A stretch of 64,000 bases of DNA from Bacteroidaceae bacterium (GTDB taxonomy: Bacteria; Bacteroidota; Bacteroidia; Bacteroidales; Bacteroidaceae). How positions within the stretch are numbered: the first letter of the stretch is position 1; each line of letters opens with the position of its first letter. A program made the position numbers and the translations under genes. Shown piece after piece: positions 43,711-51,449 of this stretch. Under the pieces are notes generated by a model. The model saw nothing but the letters and a program-made list of their open reading frames with translations, was not told where the DNA came from and did not search any database. The stretch covers positions 1-64,000 of the forward strand of contig JAFSRW010000004.1 of assembly GCA_017445925.1 (NCBI GenBank). Reading direction: 5' to 3'.

Positions 43711-43788
43711 TTGACCTTCGGTCGAGCCTGCTCACGCTCGGGATAATAAACAAGTTTCTTCTCCTCTCGCTAAATTGCAGCCTTCAAT
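43711..43788. repeat. Dispersed repeat, second copy
   Basis: Roughly 80% like 39019-39097 by eye, same orientation, with GACCTTCGGTCGAGCC and GCTCACGCTCGG intact. Confidence 0.75.
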
Positions 43789-43824
43789 TTTCAACTTTCA
43801 ATTTTTAACTTTCAATTTTCAAAA
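43783..43824. repeat. Heptanucleotide repeat at the receptor gene end
   Basis: TTCAATT, TTCAACT, TTCAATT, TTTAACT, TTCAATT, TTCAAAA. The last unit includes the stop codon of the TonB receptor. Confidence 0.75.
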
Positions 43825-45891
43825 TTTAAGATTAAAACTTACTGATGGTACTATACCGAACAGACTGTACTGCTTGGCTTTGGTACCTCGTCCATACTGG
43901 CTATCCTCGAAGGTGATGAGGTAGGGATTGTAACGGTTGTAGAGGTTATAGATGCCAAAGGTCCACTCTCGGGTCAGTCGGCCTTTACATATTTTCTTCT
44001 CCCACGTAGCTCCTATATCCAGGCGGTGATAGTTGGGCGCACGGTAGCCGTTGCGCTCAGCGTAATAGTATATGTAGTTATCAATTATCTGATATTTGGC
44101 GCTAGGAGCTGTGAAGGCTTGTCCCGAGTAGAAAATCCACGTGGCATTAAATGTCCATGTGGGGCTGAGCTTATAGCGGGCTACGATGTTGATGTCGTGA
44201 CGGCGGTCATTGTTGGCATTGTACCATTGCCCTTCGCTGATACCATCGATGCGAGTCTTCGACCACGATAGGGTATAGCTGAACCATCCTGTCAATCGCC
44301 CTGTATTCTTGCGTACACACAACTCGGCACCATATCCCCTGCCTTCGCCTGCGAGCACCAATCGCTCTATCTCTATGGCTGAAGCAAAACTGATGCCGTC
44401 GCGATAGTCAAGCACATTGTCCACATGGCGGTAATAGCCTTCGAGCGAGAAGTCGTAGTCTTGGGACGGTGTCATCATGAAAAGACCCAGGCTCACTTGG
44501 TCGGCCACCTCAGGTTTCACCAGATTACTGCTGATGGCATAACGGTCGAATGGGGTGGTGGTGTTCTGGTTGCGTAGCGCGTGGATGTTCTGACTGGTTC
44601 GACTATATCCAGCCTTTACGCTCATCCATTCCCGAGGTTGCCATACAAGGCTCAGGCGGGGTTCCCATGTAACGTGTGTCTTAACGGGCAGGTTCTTCTG
44701 CCGTTTGTAAATCCAGGTGATATTCCCTTTTTCGTCGATGTCGTAGTAATAAGGACCGCCCAGTGCAGAGAAAGCCGTCAGATGCAGACCTGCTGAGGTA
44801 GTCAGTTGCTTTAGGGGGCTGAATTGCCAGTTTACCCAGGCACTGTTGTCCCATCCCTTGCGCTGCTCCTTCTCGCGGTTGTTCCAGCGCAACCATTCTG
44901 CCGACTTAACATCGCTAATCATGGTCTGTGCACCCATATTCAACTCATGATGTCCCCACAGCAGTTGGAAGTTTTGTCGCAAACCAAGATGGCGGATATG
45001 CCCCAGGTATTCAATGTCCATACCACCAATGTGTATGCCGTTGTTTGTCTGGTAGGAGGAGGCAAACAGCGTGGTCTGTGATGAGGAGAGTCCGCGGAAG
45101 TTGTGCCCCCAAGTCAGGCTACCGGCCAGATTGCTCCACCTCATGTCCACCATATCGTTAAGTCTGGTTTTATCATGGCTGCCAAAGAACGAGAGGTACA
45201 TCTTGTTACGTTCGTTTATGCGCCAGTCCAGTTTCAGGTTGGTATCGAAGAAGTAGAGAGAGTTGTCGCGATACTTTTTGATGGGTTTCATGAACAGGTC
45301 GATGTACGAACGACGTACATTGAACAACATCATCAGTTTATCTTTAACGATGGGGCCTTCCACCGAAGCCTTGGCAGAGATTAGTCCGATGCTGGCATTC
45401 CCGCCCCAGCGGTCAGAACGACCCGTACGACCGATGATGTCCAAAACTGCTGATGAGGCTCCGCCATATTGGGCAGGCACCAAACCCTTGTAAAGAGTGG
45501 CAGAAGCCAGTGCATTATCGTTGAAGGCAGAGAAGAGACCTGCCAGATGTCCGATGTTATAGACTGGCGCCTTGTCGTAAAGGATGGTATTCTGTGCCGC
45601 TGTGCCGCCTCTCACCTGAAAGCTGCTGGAGCCGTCGCTCTCCGACTTCACGCCAGGCAACAGTTGTAGCGAACGCATAATATCCACCTCTCCGAACAGA
45701 GCCGGTGCAGCAGTCAGTTCTTTCACCTGAATCTGCTCGGCTCCTATCTGTACGGCCTTTATGCGTCGCTGGGCATTATAGGCATTGATAAGCACCTCGT
45801 GCAACTCCTTCTCCTTCACGGTGGCGGTATCCACCTGAGCTATTGCATACGTTGGCAACAAGGCCATTATCAAGAAACATAATCTGTTCAT
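43819..45891 (-). CDS. TonB-dependent receptor
   Basis: 690 residues from the ATG at 45891. The frame is open upstream to 46578, but across the divergent gene and the promoter, so the longer reading is rejected. Signal peptide LCFLIMALLPTYAIA-Q. Plug domain: APALFGEVDIMRSLQLLPGV, SSSFQVRGGTAAQNTILYD, VYNIGHLAGLFSAFNDNAL. The 22-strand barrel ends in PSVSFNLKF. There is no N-terminal carboxypeptidase-like domain, so it is the short TBDR type, not SusC. It imports an unknown ligand with the DUF4249 partner. Confidence 0.93.
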   Translation of the reverse strand: MNRLCFLIMALLPTYAIAQVDTATVKEKELHEVLINAYNAQRRIKAVQIGAEQIQVKELTAAPALFGEVDIMRSLQLLPGVKSESDGSSSFQVRGGTAAQNTILYDKAPVYNIGHLAGLFSAFNDNALASATLYKGLVPAQYGGASSAVLDIIGRTGRSDRWGGNASIGLISAKASVEGPIVKDKLMMLFNVRRSYIDLFMKPIKKYRDNSLYFFDTNLKLDWRINERNKMYLSFFGSHDKTRLNDMVDMRWSNLAGSLTWGHNFRGLSSSQTTLFASSYQTNNGIHIGGMDIEYLGHIRHLGLRQNFQLLWGHHELNMGAQTMISDVKSAEWLRWNNREKEQRKGWDNSAWVNWQFSPLKQLTTSAGLHLTAFSALGGPYYYDIDEKGNITWIYKRQKNLPVKTHVTWEPRLSLVWQPREWMSVKAGYSRTSQNIHALRNQNTTTPFDRYAISSNLVKPEVADQVSLGLFMMTPSQDYDFSLEGYYRHVDNVLDYRDGISFASAIEIERLVLAGEGRGYGAELCVRKNTGRLTGWFSYTLSWSKTRIDGISEGQWYNANNDRRHDINIVARYKLSPTWTFNATWIFYSGQAFTAPSAKYQIIDNYIYYYAERNGYRAPNYHRLDIGATWEKKICKGRLTREWTFGIYNLYNRYNPYLITFEDSQYGRGTKAKQYSLFGIVPSVSFNLKF

Positions 45892-45895
45892 GCTG

Positions 45896-45903
45896 CAAAA
45901 ATA
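45896..45903 (-). promoter_or_regulatory. Promoter core, near-leaderless receptor start
   Basis: The minus strand reads TATTTTTG-CAGC-ATG; the 4-nt gap fixes the start at 45891. Confidence 0.6.
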
Positions 45904-45962
45904 TATAAAAAAGTTGGATTCTGACATTCCATTGCACAAAACTTTTTCTTTGGGGAAACTCT

Positions 45963-45995
45963 CAATACCCACTTTTGATGATTTTGGGGGTATTG
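45963..45995. promoter_or_regulatory. Inverted repeat between receptor and LuxR regulator
   Basis: CAATACCC (45963-45970) and GGGTATTG (45988-45995) form a perfect 8-bp inverted repeat around 17 bp, between the two divergent promoters. The TACCC half-sites recall NarL-type TACYNMT heptamers, and the divergent gene encodes a NarL/LuxR-type HTH. Confidence 0.5.
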
Positions 45996-46042
45996 CATGT
46001 AGTCTGCTCATTAAAATAGGTGGTTGGTTCACAACTTTTCTG

Positions 46043-46050
46043 TACCTTTG
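46043..46050 (+). promoter_or_regulatory. Promoter core for the RIC-LuxR gene
   Basis: TACCTTTG, 21 nt before the ATG at 46072. Confidence 0.6.
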
Positions 46051-46071
46051 CAGCAGAAAAAACAAAAAGCA

Positions 46072-47049
46072 ATGACAGAGAAATATCACGAGTTGGACCC
46101 GATGAGTGATGTCATCAGCGATGACTACCGCATGCTGCAGATGTTGGGCCGTTTTGGCATTACCTTGGGTTTCGGAAACCAGACGGTTGGCGAAACCTGT
46201 AAGGCTGCGAGTGTGGATGTGACGACATTCCTTACTGTGGTGAACTATGTGAAGGATGCTGCTCATGCGCATATCAACGAGATGGTGGAGCAGATAGACT
46301 TGCCCTGCCTGATGCGCTATCTGAAGAATTCTCACACGTATTTTGTGGACTTCCGTCTGCCTAATATCCGTCGTAAGTTGCTGGAGGCTATCGACTGTTC
46401 TTCGTCGAACCAGATTGCCATGCTGATACTTAAATTCTATGATGAGTATGCTGCGGAGGTAGCCCGTCACATGCAGTACGAGGATTCTCATGTGCATCCC
46501 TTCGTGGATAATCTGTTGAAGGGCAAGGTGGGAAGCGATACTTTCGATATGGTAGTCCACCAGCATGAGGATAACCACGCATCACTGGAAAAGAGTATTG
46601 CGGAACTGAAGAATATTATCATCAAGTATTATCCCAATGACAATGCTGCACAGTTGATGGGTGAAGTCCTGATGGATATCTTTATGACAGAGGAAGACCT
46701 GCTTACACATTGTCACATGGAGGATACCTTGTTTGCCGAGTGTGTTCGCAGACTGGAATTCAAGGTCCGTCAGGCTGGCGGCACAGAGTCGGATGGTGAG
46801 GATGATGACGACGTAGAGAAGAATGCCCCTTCTACTAACGACCTGAGCGAACGTGAGAAAGATATTGTGGTGCAAGTAGCCAAAGGGCTTTCCAACAAGG
46901 AGATTGCCGATGCGCTCTTTATCTCGGTGAATACAGTTATGACGCACCGACGCAATATCAGTCGTAAACTACAGATTCACAGCCCAGCTGCCCTGACCAT
47001 TTACGCCCTTGTAAATGGGTTAGTTAATCTCGATGAAATCGCGGTGTAG
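46072..47049 (+). CDS. Hemerythrin/RIC-like regulator with LuxR HTH
   Basis: 325 residues from the ATG at 46072. The N-terminal 220 residues are helical and His/Glu-rich. They show the pattern of di-iron RIC (YtfE) and hemerythrin proteins: SHTYFVDFRLPNIRRKLLEA, EVARHMQYEDSHVHPFVDNL, VVHQHEDNHASLEKSIAELK and EDLLTHCHMEDTLFAE. After an acidic linker (GEDDDDVEKN) comes a LuxR/NarL-type HTH: LSEREKDIVVQVAKGLSNKE, then ALFISVNTVMTHRRNISRKL. It is therefore a likely transcription factor sensing nitric oxide, oxygen or iron through a di-iron site (inference). It is divergent from the TonB receptor and shares an inverted repeat with it. Confidence 0.88.
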   Translation: MTEKYHELDPMSDVISDDYRMLQMLGRFGITLGFGNQTVGETCKAASVDVTTFLTVVNYVKDAAHAHINEMVEQIDLPCLMRYLKNSHTYFVDFRLPNIRRKLLEAIDCSSSNQIAMLILKFYDEYAAEVARHMQYEDSHVHPFVDNLLKGKVGSDTFDMVVHQHEDNHASLEKSIAELKNIIIKYYPNDNAAQLMGEVLMDIFMTEEDLLTHCHMEDTLFAECVRRLEFKVRQAGGTESDGEDDDDVEKNAPSTNDLSEREKDIVVQVAKGLSNKEIADALFISVNTVMTHRRNISRKLQIHSPAALTIYALVNGLVNLDEIAV

Positions 47050-47094
47050 CCATTACCTCGGTTAGTGGTTAGAGAACACAGCGGTAGCAAATTT

Positions 47095-47122
47095 TTCACT
47101 CTTCACTCTTCATTCTTCACTA
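47095..47122. repeat. Heptanucleotide repeat at the PfkB gene end
   Basis: TTCACTC, TTCACTC, TTCATTC, TTCACTA; the last unit includes the stop codon of the kinase. Confidence 0.8.
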
Positions 47123-48040
47123 AACGAGAGGGTGAAATCCTCGAGTGATATAGTTTTCTTTGCTTTGGCAGGCATTGCCGGCAAACTGGCAGGCGATATT
47201 GATAAGATTTTTCCATTGCTCCTCGGATAGGTTGGGGAGCATTTCTTTTGTAATTCCATGCCAAATGAGAGCGCATGAAAAACCTGCATTAAAGCTGTCG
47301 CCGGCACCAACAGTACTCACTACATTATCTATTTGGGGTGCCTGAAAATGATAATTTGCTGTTGGAGTACAGACTTCTATCATTCCGGCTCCTGCTGTGC
47401 AGATAAAGATAGGGCAATATGCCTTTATGTGTTGCTGGTATACTTCTTGTGCCTCGCGAGTTCCATACATAATCTCAAAATCATCGGCACTACCCCTGAC
47501 TATGCTGCTCTGACTGAAATTGCTCAGTATGTTTGGCATCAGCGTTTCCAACTCATGGGCATGGCTACGGCGGAAGTTCAGATCGTAATAAACAAAGGCT
47601 CCCACCTTGTTGGCTTCTGCTAACAGATGAGTAATCATGGGGCGGGTACCTTTGCAGACAGCATAGTAGGAACTGAGCAGTAGCACATTGTTGGCTTCGA
47701 GGCTTGGCGCTTTCCAACCTTCTGGCGTAAAAGGCGGCTGTTTGTAGAATACGTAATTGGCATCGCCCTTATCGTTCAGAAAAGCCAGGCTTACGGCGCT
47801 CTTTTCTTTCTCCAGCACCTTAAAATATTCGGTGGATACGCCATTTTTTTGCATAAAGTTGATGGTCTGCTGTCCCACGACATCAGCTCCTGTATAGCCT
47901 ACAAAAGCACAGGGAACACCAGCCCTGCCTACGCTGATAATACTGTTAAAGCTGCTACCACCAGGCACAGCTGCCACCGGCTGATTGTTCTTAAAGAGAA
48001 CATCCAAAATGGTTTCTCCAATTCCGAGGACTTTTTTCAT
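47120..48040 (-). CDS. PfkB-family carbohydrate kinase (fructokinase-like)
   Basis: 306 residues from the ATG at 48040; the frame upstream is repeat DNA. KKVLGIGETILDVLF, VPGGSSFNSIISVGRAG (first signature) and STVGAGDSFNAGFSCALIWH (second signature, catalytic Asp in GAGD) are the ribokinase/PfkB blocks. It phosphorylates a sugar, likely fructose, at the hydroxymethyl end with ATP. No sugar locus surrounds it. The start codon overlaps the first base of a 7-bp repeat array. Confidence 0.9.
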   Translation of the reverse strand: MKKVLGIGETILDVLFKNNQPVAAVPGGSSFNSIISVGRAGVPCAFVGYTGADVVGQQTINFMQKNGVSTEYFKVLEKEKSAVSLAFLNDKGDANYVFYKQPPFTPEGWKAPSLEANNVLLLSSYYAVCKGTRPMITHLLAEANKVGAFVYYDLNFRRSHAHELETLMPNILSNFSQSSIVRGSADDFEIMYGTREAQEVYQQHIKAYCPIFICTAGAGMIEVCTPTANYHFQAPQIDNVVSTVGAGDSFNAGFSCALIWHGITKEMLPNLSEEQWKNLINIACQFAGNACQSKENYITRGFHPLV

Positions 48041-48088
48041 TGAACATTGAACATTGAGCATTGAGCATTGAACATTGAGCATTGAAAC
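48040..48088. repeat. Heptanucleotide repeat upstream of the PfkB gene
   Basis: Six units of TTGAACA/TTGAGCA plus a degenerate seventh, immediately 5' of the start codon on the minus strand. Confidence 0.88.
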
Positions 48089-48117
48089 TACGTTTCGAGC
48101 GTTAGCAGCCTTCAAAA

Positions 48118-49998
48118 TTATTTCTTCTTTGGTCTTCTTCTTGCCCAGCCTTCTTCGGGGTGAAGGAACTGCATCCAGTCGGCTTTCCCGAATTTCTTGC
48201 CACGAGGTGCGGCATATCCTCGTTCTTCACGAGAGGATTTTGGCGCTTTCTCTCTCTTCCCTTTCTTCTCCCCTCCCTTGGAGGGGCTGGGGGAGGTTTT
48301 TCTTTTGGAGGGGCTGGGAGAGGCTTTTCCCTTCCCCGCAGGTTCACTGCGGTCTACAACCACACTGCGCCCCTTGATGGTAACGCCATGTTTCATGGCC
48401 TTGATAACTCGGTCGGCATCAGCATCCTTGACTTCCACAAAGGCAAAGCTCTTCATTAGATCAATACGTCCAATCTCAACCTTATCGCCTTTGACATTGG
48501 TGTTAATTAGACCCATAATCTCACGCGCGTACATTTTATCTATCTTGCCCACATTCAGGAAAAGTCGTGTATAACCTTCCTCGGGCGTATGGTCACCCTT
48601 ACGGCGAGAGCCTTTTCCCTCCCCTCGGGGAGGCTGGGAGGGGGTCTCTTCTATCTCTGGCGCATTGGCATAATATTGCAAGAAACGACCGAACTCACGA
48701 CTCAGCACACGCTTAATAAGATCTTCCTTATCCAACCAAGCCCATCGCTTCTGTACTTCATCCATAAAGGGAGCTATTTCCTCTTCATCCACCTCAACGC
48801 GTTCTATGTCATCAATTACATGATAAAGCTGCTTGCTGCAAATCTCACGGGGCTCAGGCAATGTACCTTTCTCGAACTGCTTCTGAATTACCTTCTCCAC
48901 CTGACGGATTTTACTCTTCTCCCTCAGGTTGATGATACATAGGCTGGTGCCCTTCTTACCAGCACGACCCGTTCTGCCACTTCTGTGCGTATAGTTCTCC
49001 ACATCATCCGGCATACCATAGTTGATGACATGTGTCAGGTCGTCCACATCCAATCCTCTGGCAGCCACATCCGTAGCCACAAGCAACTGTGTTCTGTGCT
49101 TGCGGAACTTCTGCATGGTCAGGTCGCGTTGCTGCTGAGAGAGGTCGCCATGCAAAGCATCAGCATTATATCCATCACGAATCAGATTATCAGCCACCTC
49201 CTGCGTCTCCATTCTGGTCCTGCAGAAAATGATAGCATAGATACGTGGATAGAAGTCTACCAAGCGCTTCAGGGCCAAGTATTTATCCTTGGCGTGAACC
49301 ATATAATAGATGTGGTTGACATGTTCAGCACCTTCATTACGGCTACCCACCTGAATCTCACGCTTCTCCTTCAGATAGTTCTGGGCAATACGCTCTATCT
49401 CCTGGCTCATGGTCGCACTGAAAAGGAGCGTTCTATGTCCTTGGGGAACACCCTCCAAGATGGCATCAACTTCTTCCTGGAAACCCATAGAAAGCATCTC
49501 ATCCGCCTCATCCAAGACTACATACTGAATCTGAGAGAGGTTGGCAGCGCCACGCTTCATCAAATCCACCAACCTACCAGGTGTTGCCACGATGATATCC
49601 ACCCCAGCCTTCAAGGCACGAATTTGGGGTTCAATGTTGGCTCCGCCATATACCGGTAATATGGTAAGGTTGAGCAGGTATTTGCTAAAACCCTCCATGT
49701 CATCGGAAATCTGAATGCAAAGTTCACGTGTTGGCGAAAGGATAACAACAGAAGGAAACCCCTTCCCAACCTCCTCTATGGGTAGGCTTTTGTTAGATAG
49801 GATATGCAATAGCGGCAATCCGTATGCTGCCGTCTTTCCTGTTCCTGTTTGGGCAAGAGCGACCAAATCTGCTGTCTCTTCTTTGTCCAACAAGAAAGGA
49901 ATGACTACTTCCTGAACAGGCATGGGATGTTCATATCCCTGCTCCTCAATAGCATGTAAGAGCTCTGCGCAGAGCCCCAATTCTTTAAATGTACTCAT
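48118..49998 (-). CDS. DEAD-box RNA helicase with DbpA-type RNA-binding domain
   Basis: 626 residues from the ATG at 49998 (MSTFKELGL). The longer frame to 50055 begins in repeat DNA upstream of the promoter and is rejected. Motifs: ALAQTGTGKTAAYGLPLL (I), SPTREL (Ia), VATPGR (Ib), VLDEADEML (II), LLFSATM (III), ATDVAARGLD (V), HRSGRTGRAG (VI). Residues about 490-570 form a DbpA-like RRM (RLFLNVGKIDKMYAREIMGL, SFAFVEVKDADADRVIKAMK). Two low-complexity linkers, PSQPPRGEGKGS and SPSPSKRKTSPSPSKGGEKK, are translations of the GC-rich hairpin repeat otherwise found between genes. Likely role in ribosome assembly or cold adaptation. Confidence 0.93.
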   Translation of the reverse strand: MSTFKELGLCAELLHAIEEQGYEHPMPVQEVVIPFLLDKEETADLVALAQTGTGKTAAYGLPLLHILSNKSLPIEEVGKGFPSVVILSPTRELCIQISDDMEGFSKYLLNLTILPVYGGANIEPQIRALKAGVDIIVATPGRLVDLMKRGAANLSQIQYVVLDEADEMLSMGFQEEVDAILEGVPQGHRTLLFSATMSQEIERIAQNYLKEKREIQVGSRNEGAEHVNHIYYMVHAKDKYLALKRLVDFYPRIYAIIFCRTRMETQEVADNLIRDGYNADALHGDLSQQQRDLTMQKFRKHRTQLLVATDVAARGLDVDDLTHVINYGMPDDVENYTHRSGRTGRAGKKGTSLCIINLREKSKIRQVEKVIQKQFEKGTLPEPREICSKQLYHVIDDIERVEVDEEEIAPFMDEVQKRWAWLDKEDLIKRVLSREFGRFLQYYANAPEIEETPSQPPRGEGKGSRRKGDHTPEEGYTRLFLNVGKIDKMYAREIMGLINTNVKGDKVEIGRIDLMKSFAFVEVKDADADRVIKAMKHGVTIKGRSVVVDRSEPAGKGKASPSPSKRKTSPSPSKGGEKKGKREKAPKSSREERGYAAPRGKKFGKADWMQFLHPEEGWARRRPKKK

Positions 49999-50007
49999 AT
50001 TCGGGCG

Positions 50008-50015
50008 CAAAGTTA
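50008..50015 (-). promoter_or_regulatory. Promoter core for the helicase
   Basis: The minus strand reads TAACTTTG, 9 nt before the ATG at 49998. Confidence 0.6.
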
Positions 50016-50026
50016 CGATTTTTTCA

Positions 50027-50054
50027 TTGAACATTGAACATTGAACATTGAACA
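50027..50054. repeat. Heptanucleotide repeat between divergent promoters
   Basis: Four perfect TTGAACA units occupy the -33 region of the helicase promoter and precede the patatin promoter. Confidence 0.9.
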
Positions 50055-50078
50055 TTATTTTTTTTGAAGAATATTTTA

Positions 50079-50086
50079 TAATTTTG
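50079..50086 (+). promoter_or_regulatory. Promoter core, near-leaderless patatin start
   Basis: TAATTTTG-CGGCC-ATG; five nucleotides separate the element from the start codon. Confidence 0.55.
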
Positions 50087-50091
50087 CGGCC

Positions 50092-50952
50092 ATGAAGAAA
50101 GGTTTGGTATTAGAAGGAGGTGGCTTGCGTGCACTTTTCAGCGCTGGTGTTACCGATGTTATGATGGAGAACCAGATAAAGTTCGACGGACTGATTGGCG
50201 TTTCTGCAGGTGCCACATTCGGTTGCAACTACAAATCGGGACAGATAGGCCGTGCCCTTCGTTACAACATTGCCTTTAAGGATGACCCGCGATACATGAG
50301 TTGGCGTTCTTTCTTTAAGACAGGTGATCTGGTAGGAGCTGAGTTTAGCTATCACACCTTGCCCAATGAATTGGATATCTTTGATTACGAAGCCTTTCGC
50401 CAGAATCCCATGGAGTTCCATATTGTCTGCACGGATGCAGAAACAGGTGAACCTGTGTATAAGCAGTTGGATGATATGACCAGCGATGGGCTCGACTGGA
50501 TTCGTGCTTCAGCCTCTATGCCTATTGTCTCAAGGCCTGTTCCCTTGGAAGGCAGAAAGCTTTTGGATGGTGGCATTGTCAATTCTATTCCCCTGAAGCA
50601 TTTTCAGGAGTTGGGCTTTGAACGCAATATTGTGGTGCTAACCCAACCCAAAGGTTTCTTTAAGAAGCGTACCAAGCTGATGCCGCTCTTCCAACTGACC
50701 ATGCGTAAATACCCTGCTATCATAAAAGCAATGGGCCGCAGGCATCTGATGTATAATGAGCAGCTACAATACTTGGCAGAAGAGGAGCGCAAAGGCAATG
50801 TCCTCCTTATCTATCCTGAAGATGTCTTACCTATAGGGCGCACTGAGCAGAATGAAGAAAAAATGCGCCATGTATATCAGATAGGAAGAAAAGCCGCTGA
50901 GGAAAATTTAGAGAAAATTCTAACTTTTCTTTCATTGAACATTGAACATTGA
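50092..50952 (+). CDS. Patatin-like phospholipase
   Basis: 286 residues, no signal peptide. LVLEGGGLRALFSAGV gives the oxyanion-hole glycines, GVSAGATFG the nucleophile elbow (S38) and LLDGGIVNSIPL the catalytic aspartate (D159). The family is the cytoplasmic YjjU/RssA-like group, which hydrolyses acyl esters of phospholipids or lysolipids. The last residues (FLSLNIEH) and the stop are written by TTGAACA repeats, so the C-terminus would change with repeat number. The next gene starts 5 nt after the stop. Confidence 0.9.
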   Translation: MKKGLVLEGGGLRALFSAGVTDVMMENQIKFDGLIGVSAGATFGCNYKSGQIGRALRYNIAFKDDPRYMSWRSFFKTGDLVGAEFSYHTLPNELDIFDYEAFRQNPMEFHIVCTDAETGEPVYKQLDDMTSDGLDWIRASASMPIVSRPVPLEGRKLLDGGIVNSIPLKHFQELGFERNIVVLTQPKGFFKKRTKLMPLFQLTMRKYPAIIKAMGRRHLMYNEQLQYLAEEERKGNVLLIYPEDVLPIGRTEQNEEKMRHVYQIGRKAAEENLEKILTFLSLNIEH

Positions 50953-50955
50953 ATA
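50935..50955. repeat. Heptanucleotide repeat bridging two genes
   Basis: TTGAACA, TTGAACA, TTGAATA: encodes the patatin C-terminus and ends 2 bp before the next ATG. Confidence 0.85.
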
Positions 50956-50957
50956 TT

Positions 50958-51320
50958 ATGAGAAAAGACAATCAGATTGTTGTTGATAGTAAGGCGTTTG
51001 CATTACGGATTATAAAGTTTTATAAGTATCTGAATGAAGAGAAAGGAGTTAAAGTCCTGTCCAAACAAGTTCTCCGAAGCGGAACAAGTATAGGTGCTAA
51101 TGTTCGTGAAAGCGTCAATGCTCAAAGTAAAATGGATTTTATCAATAAGCTAAGTATTGCTTTAAAAGAGGCTAATGAAACAGCATATTGGTTAGAACTA
51201 CTCCATGAGACGGAGATTATTGATGAAAAACAGTTTGAGTCAATTTATGATAATTGTTGTAAATTGACTGCAACCCTGACAAAAATTATAAAATCAACAA
51301 AATCAAATATTAAAGACTGA
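50958..51320 (+). CDS. Four-helix-bundle protein (23S rRNA IVS-type)
   Basis: 120 residues from the ATG at 50958. VVDSKAFALRIIKFYKYLNE, SKQVLRSGTSIGANVRESVN and INKLSIALKEANETAYWLEL are the blocks of the family first described from intervening sequences in 23S rRNA. Members form four-helix bundles, often pentameric, and are scattered as single genes in Bacteroidetes. Function unknown; here the gene is not within an rRNA. Base composition is AT-richer than the patatin gene, hinting at separate history. It directly precedes the S46 peptidase. Confidence 0.9.
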   Translation: MRKDNQIVVDSKAFALRIIKFYKYLNEEKGVKVLSKQVLRSGTSIGANVRESVNAQSKMDFINKLSIALKEANETAYWLELLHETEIIDEKQFESIYDNCCKLTATLTKIIKSTKSNIKD

Positions 51321-51421
51321 TGTTTAGTTTTATGAAATTACCCGATGTGACGAACAAAATGTTCAATGAACAATATTCTACACCCAATGGGTCGCGATTG
51401 AATAGCAAGAACGAAGTAATA

Positions 51422-51449
51422 ATGTTCAATGTTCAATGTTCAATGTTCA
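51422..51449. repeat. Heptanucleotide repeat supplying start codons
   Basis: Four ATGTTCA units followed by ATGATAAG. ATGs at 51422, 51429, 51436, 51443 and 51450 rotate through all three frames. Confidence 0.9.

Noticed and set aside
45892..46578. N-terminal extension of the TonB receptor frame
   Set aside because: It runs through the promoter and antisense to the LuxR-type gene; the signal peptide starts at 45891.
49715..49915. Small open frame opposite the helicase motif I region
   Set aside because: It is a mirror of conserved helicase codons.
49999..50055. N-terminal extension of the DEAD-box helicase
   Set aside because: It is encoded by TTGAACA repeats upstream of the promoter core; the family start MSTFKEL is at 49998.
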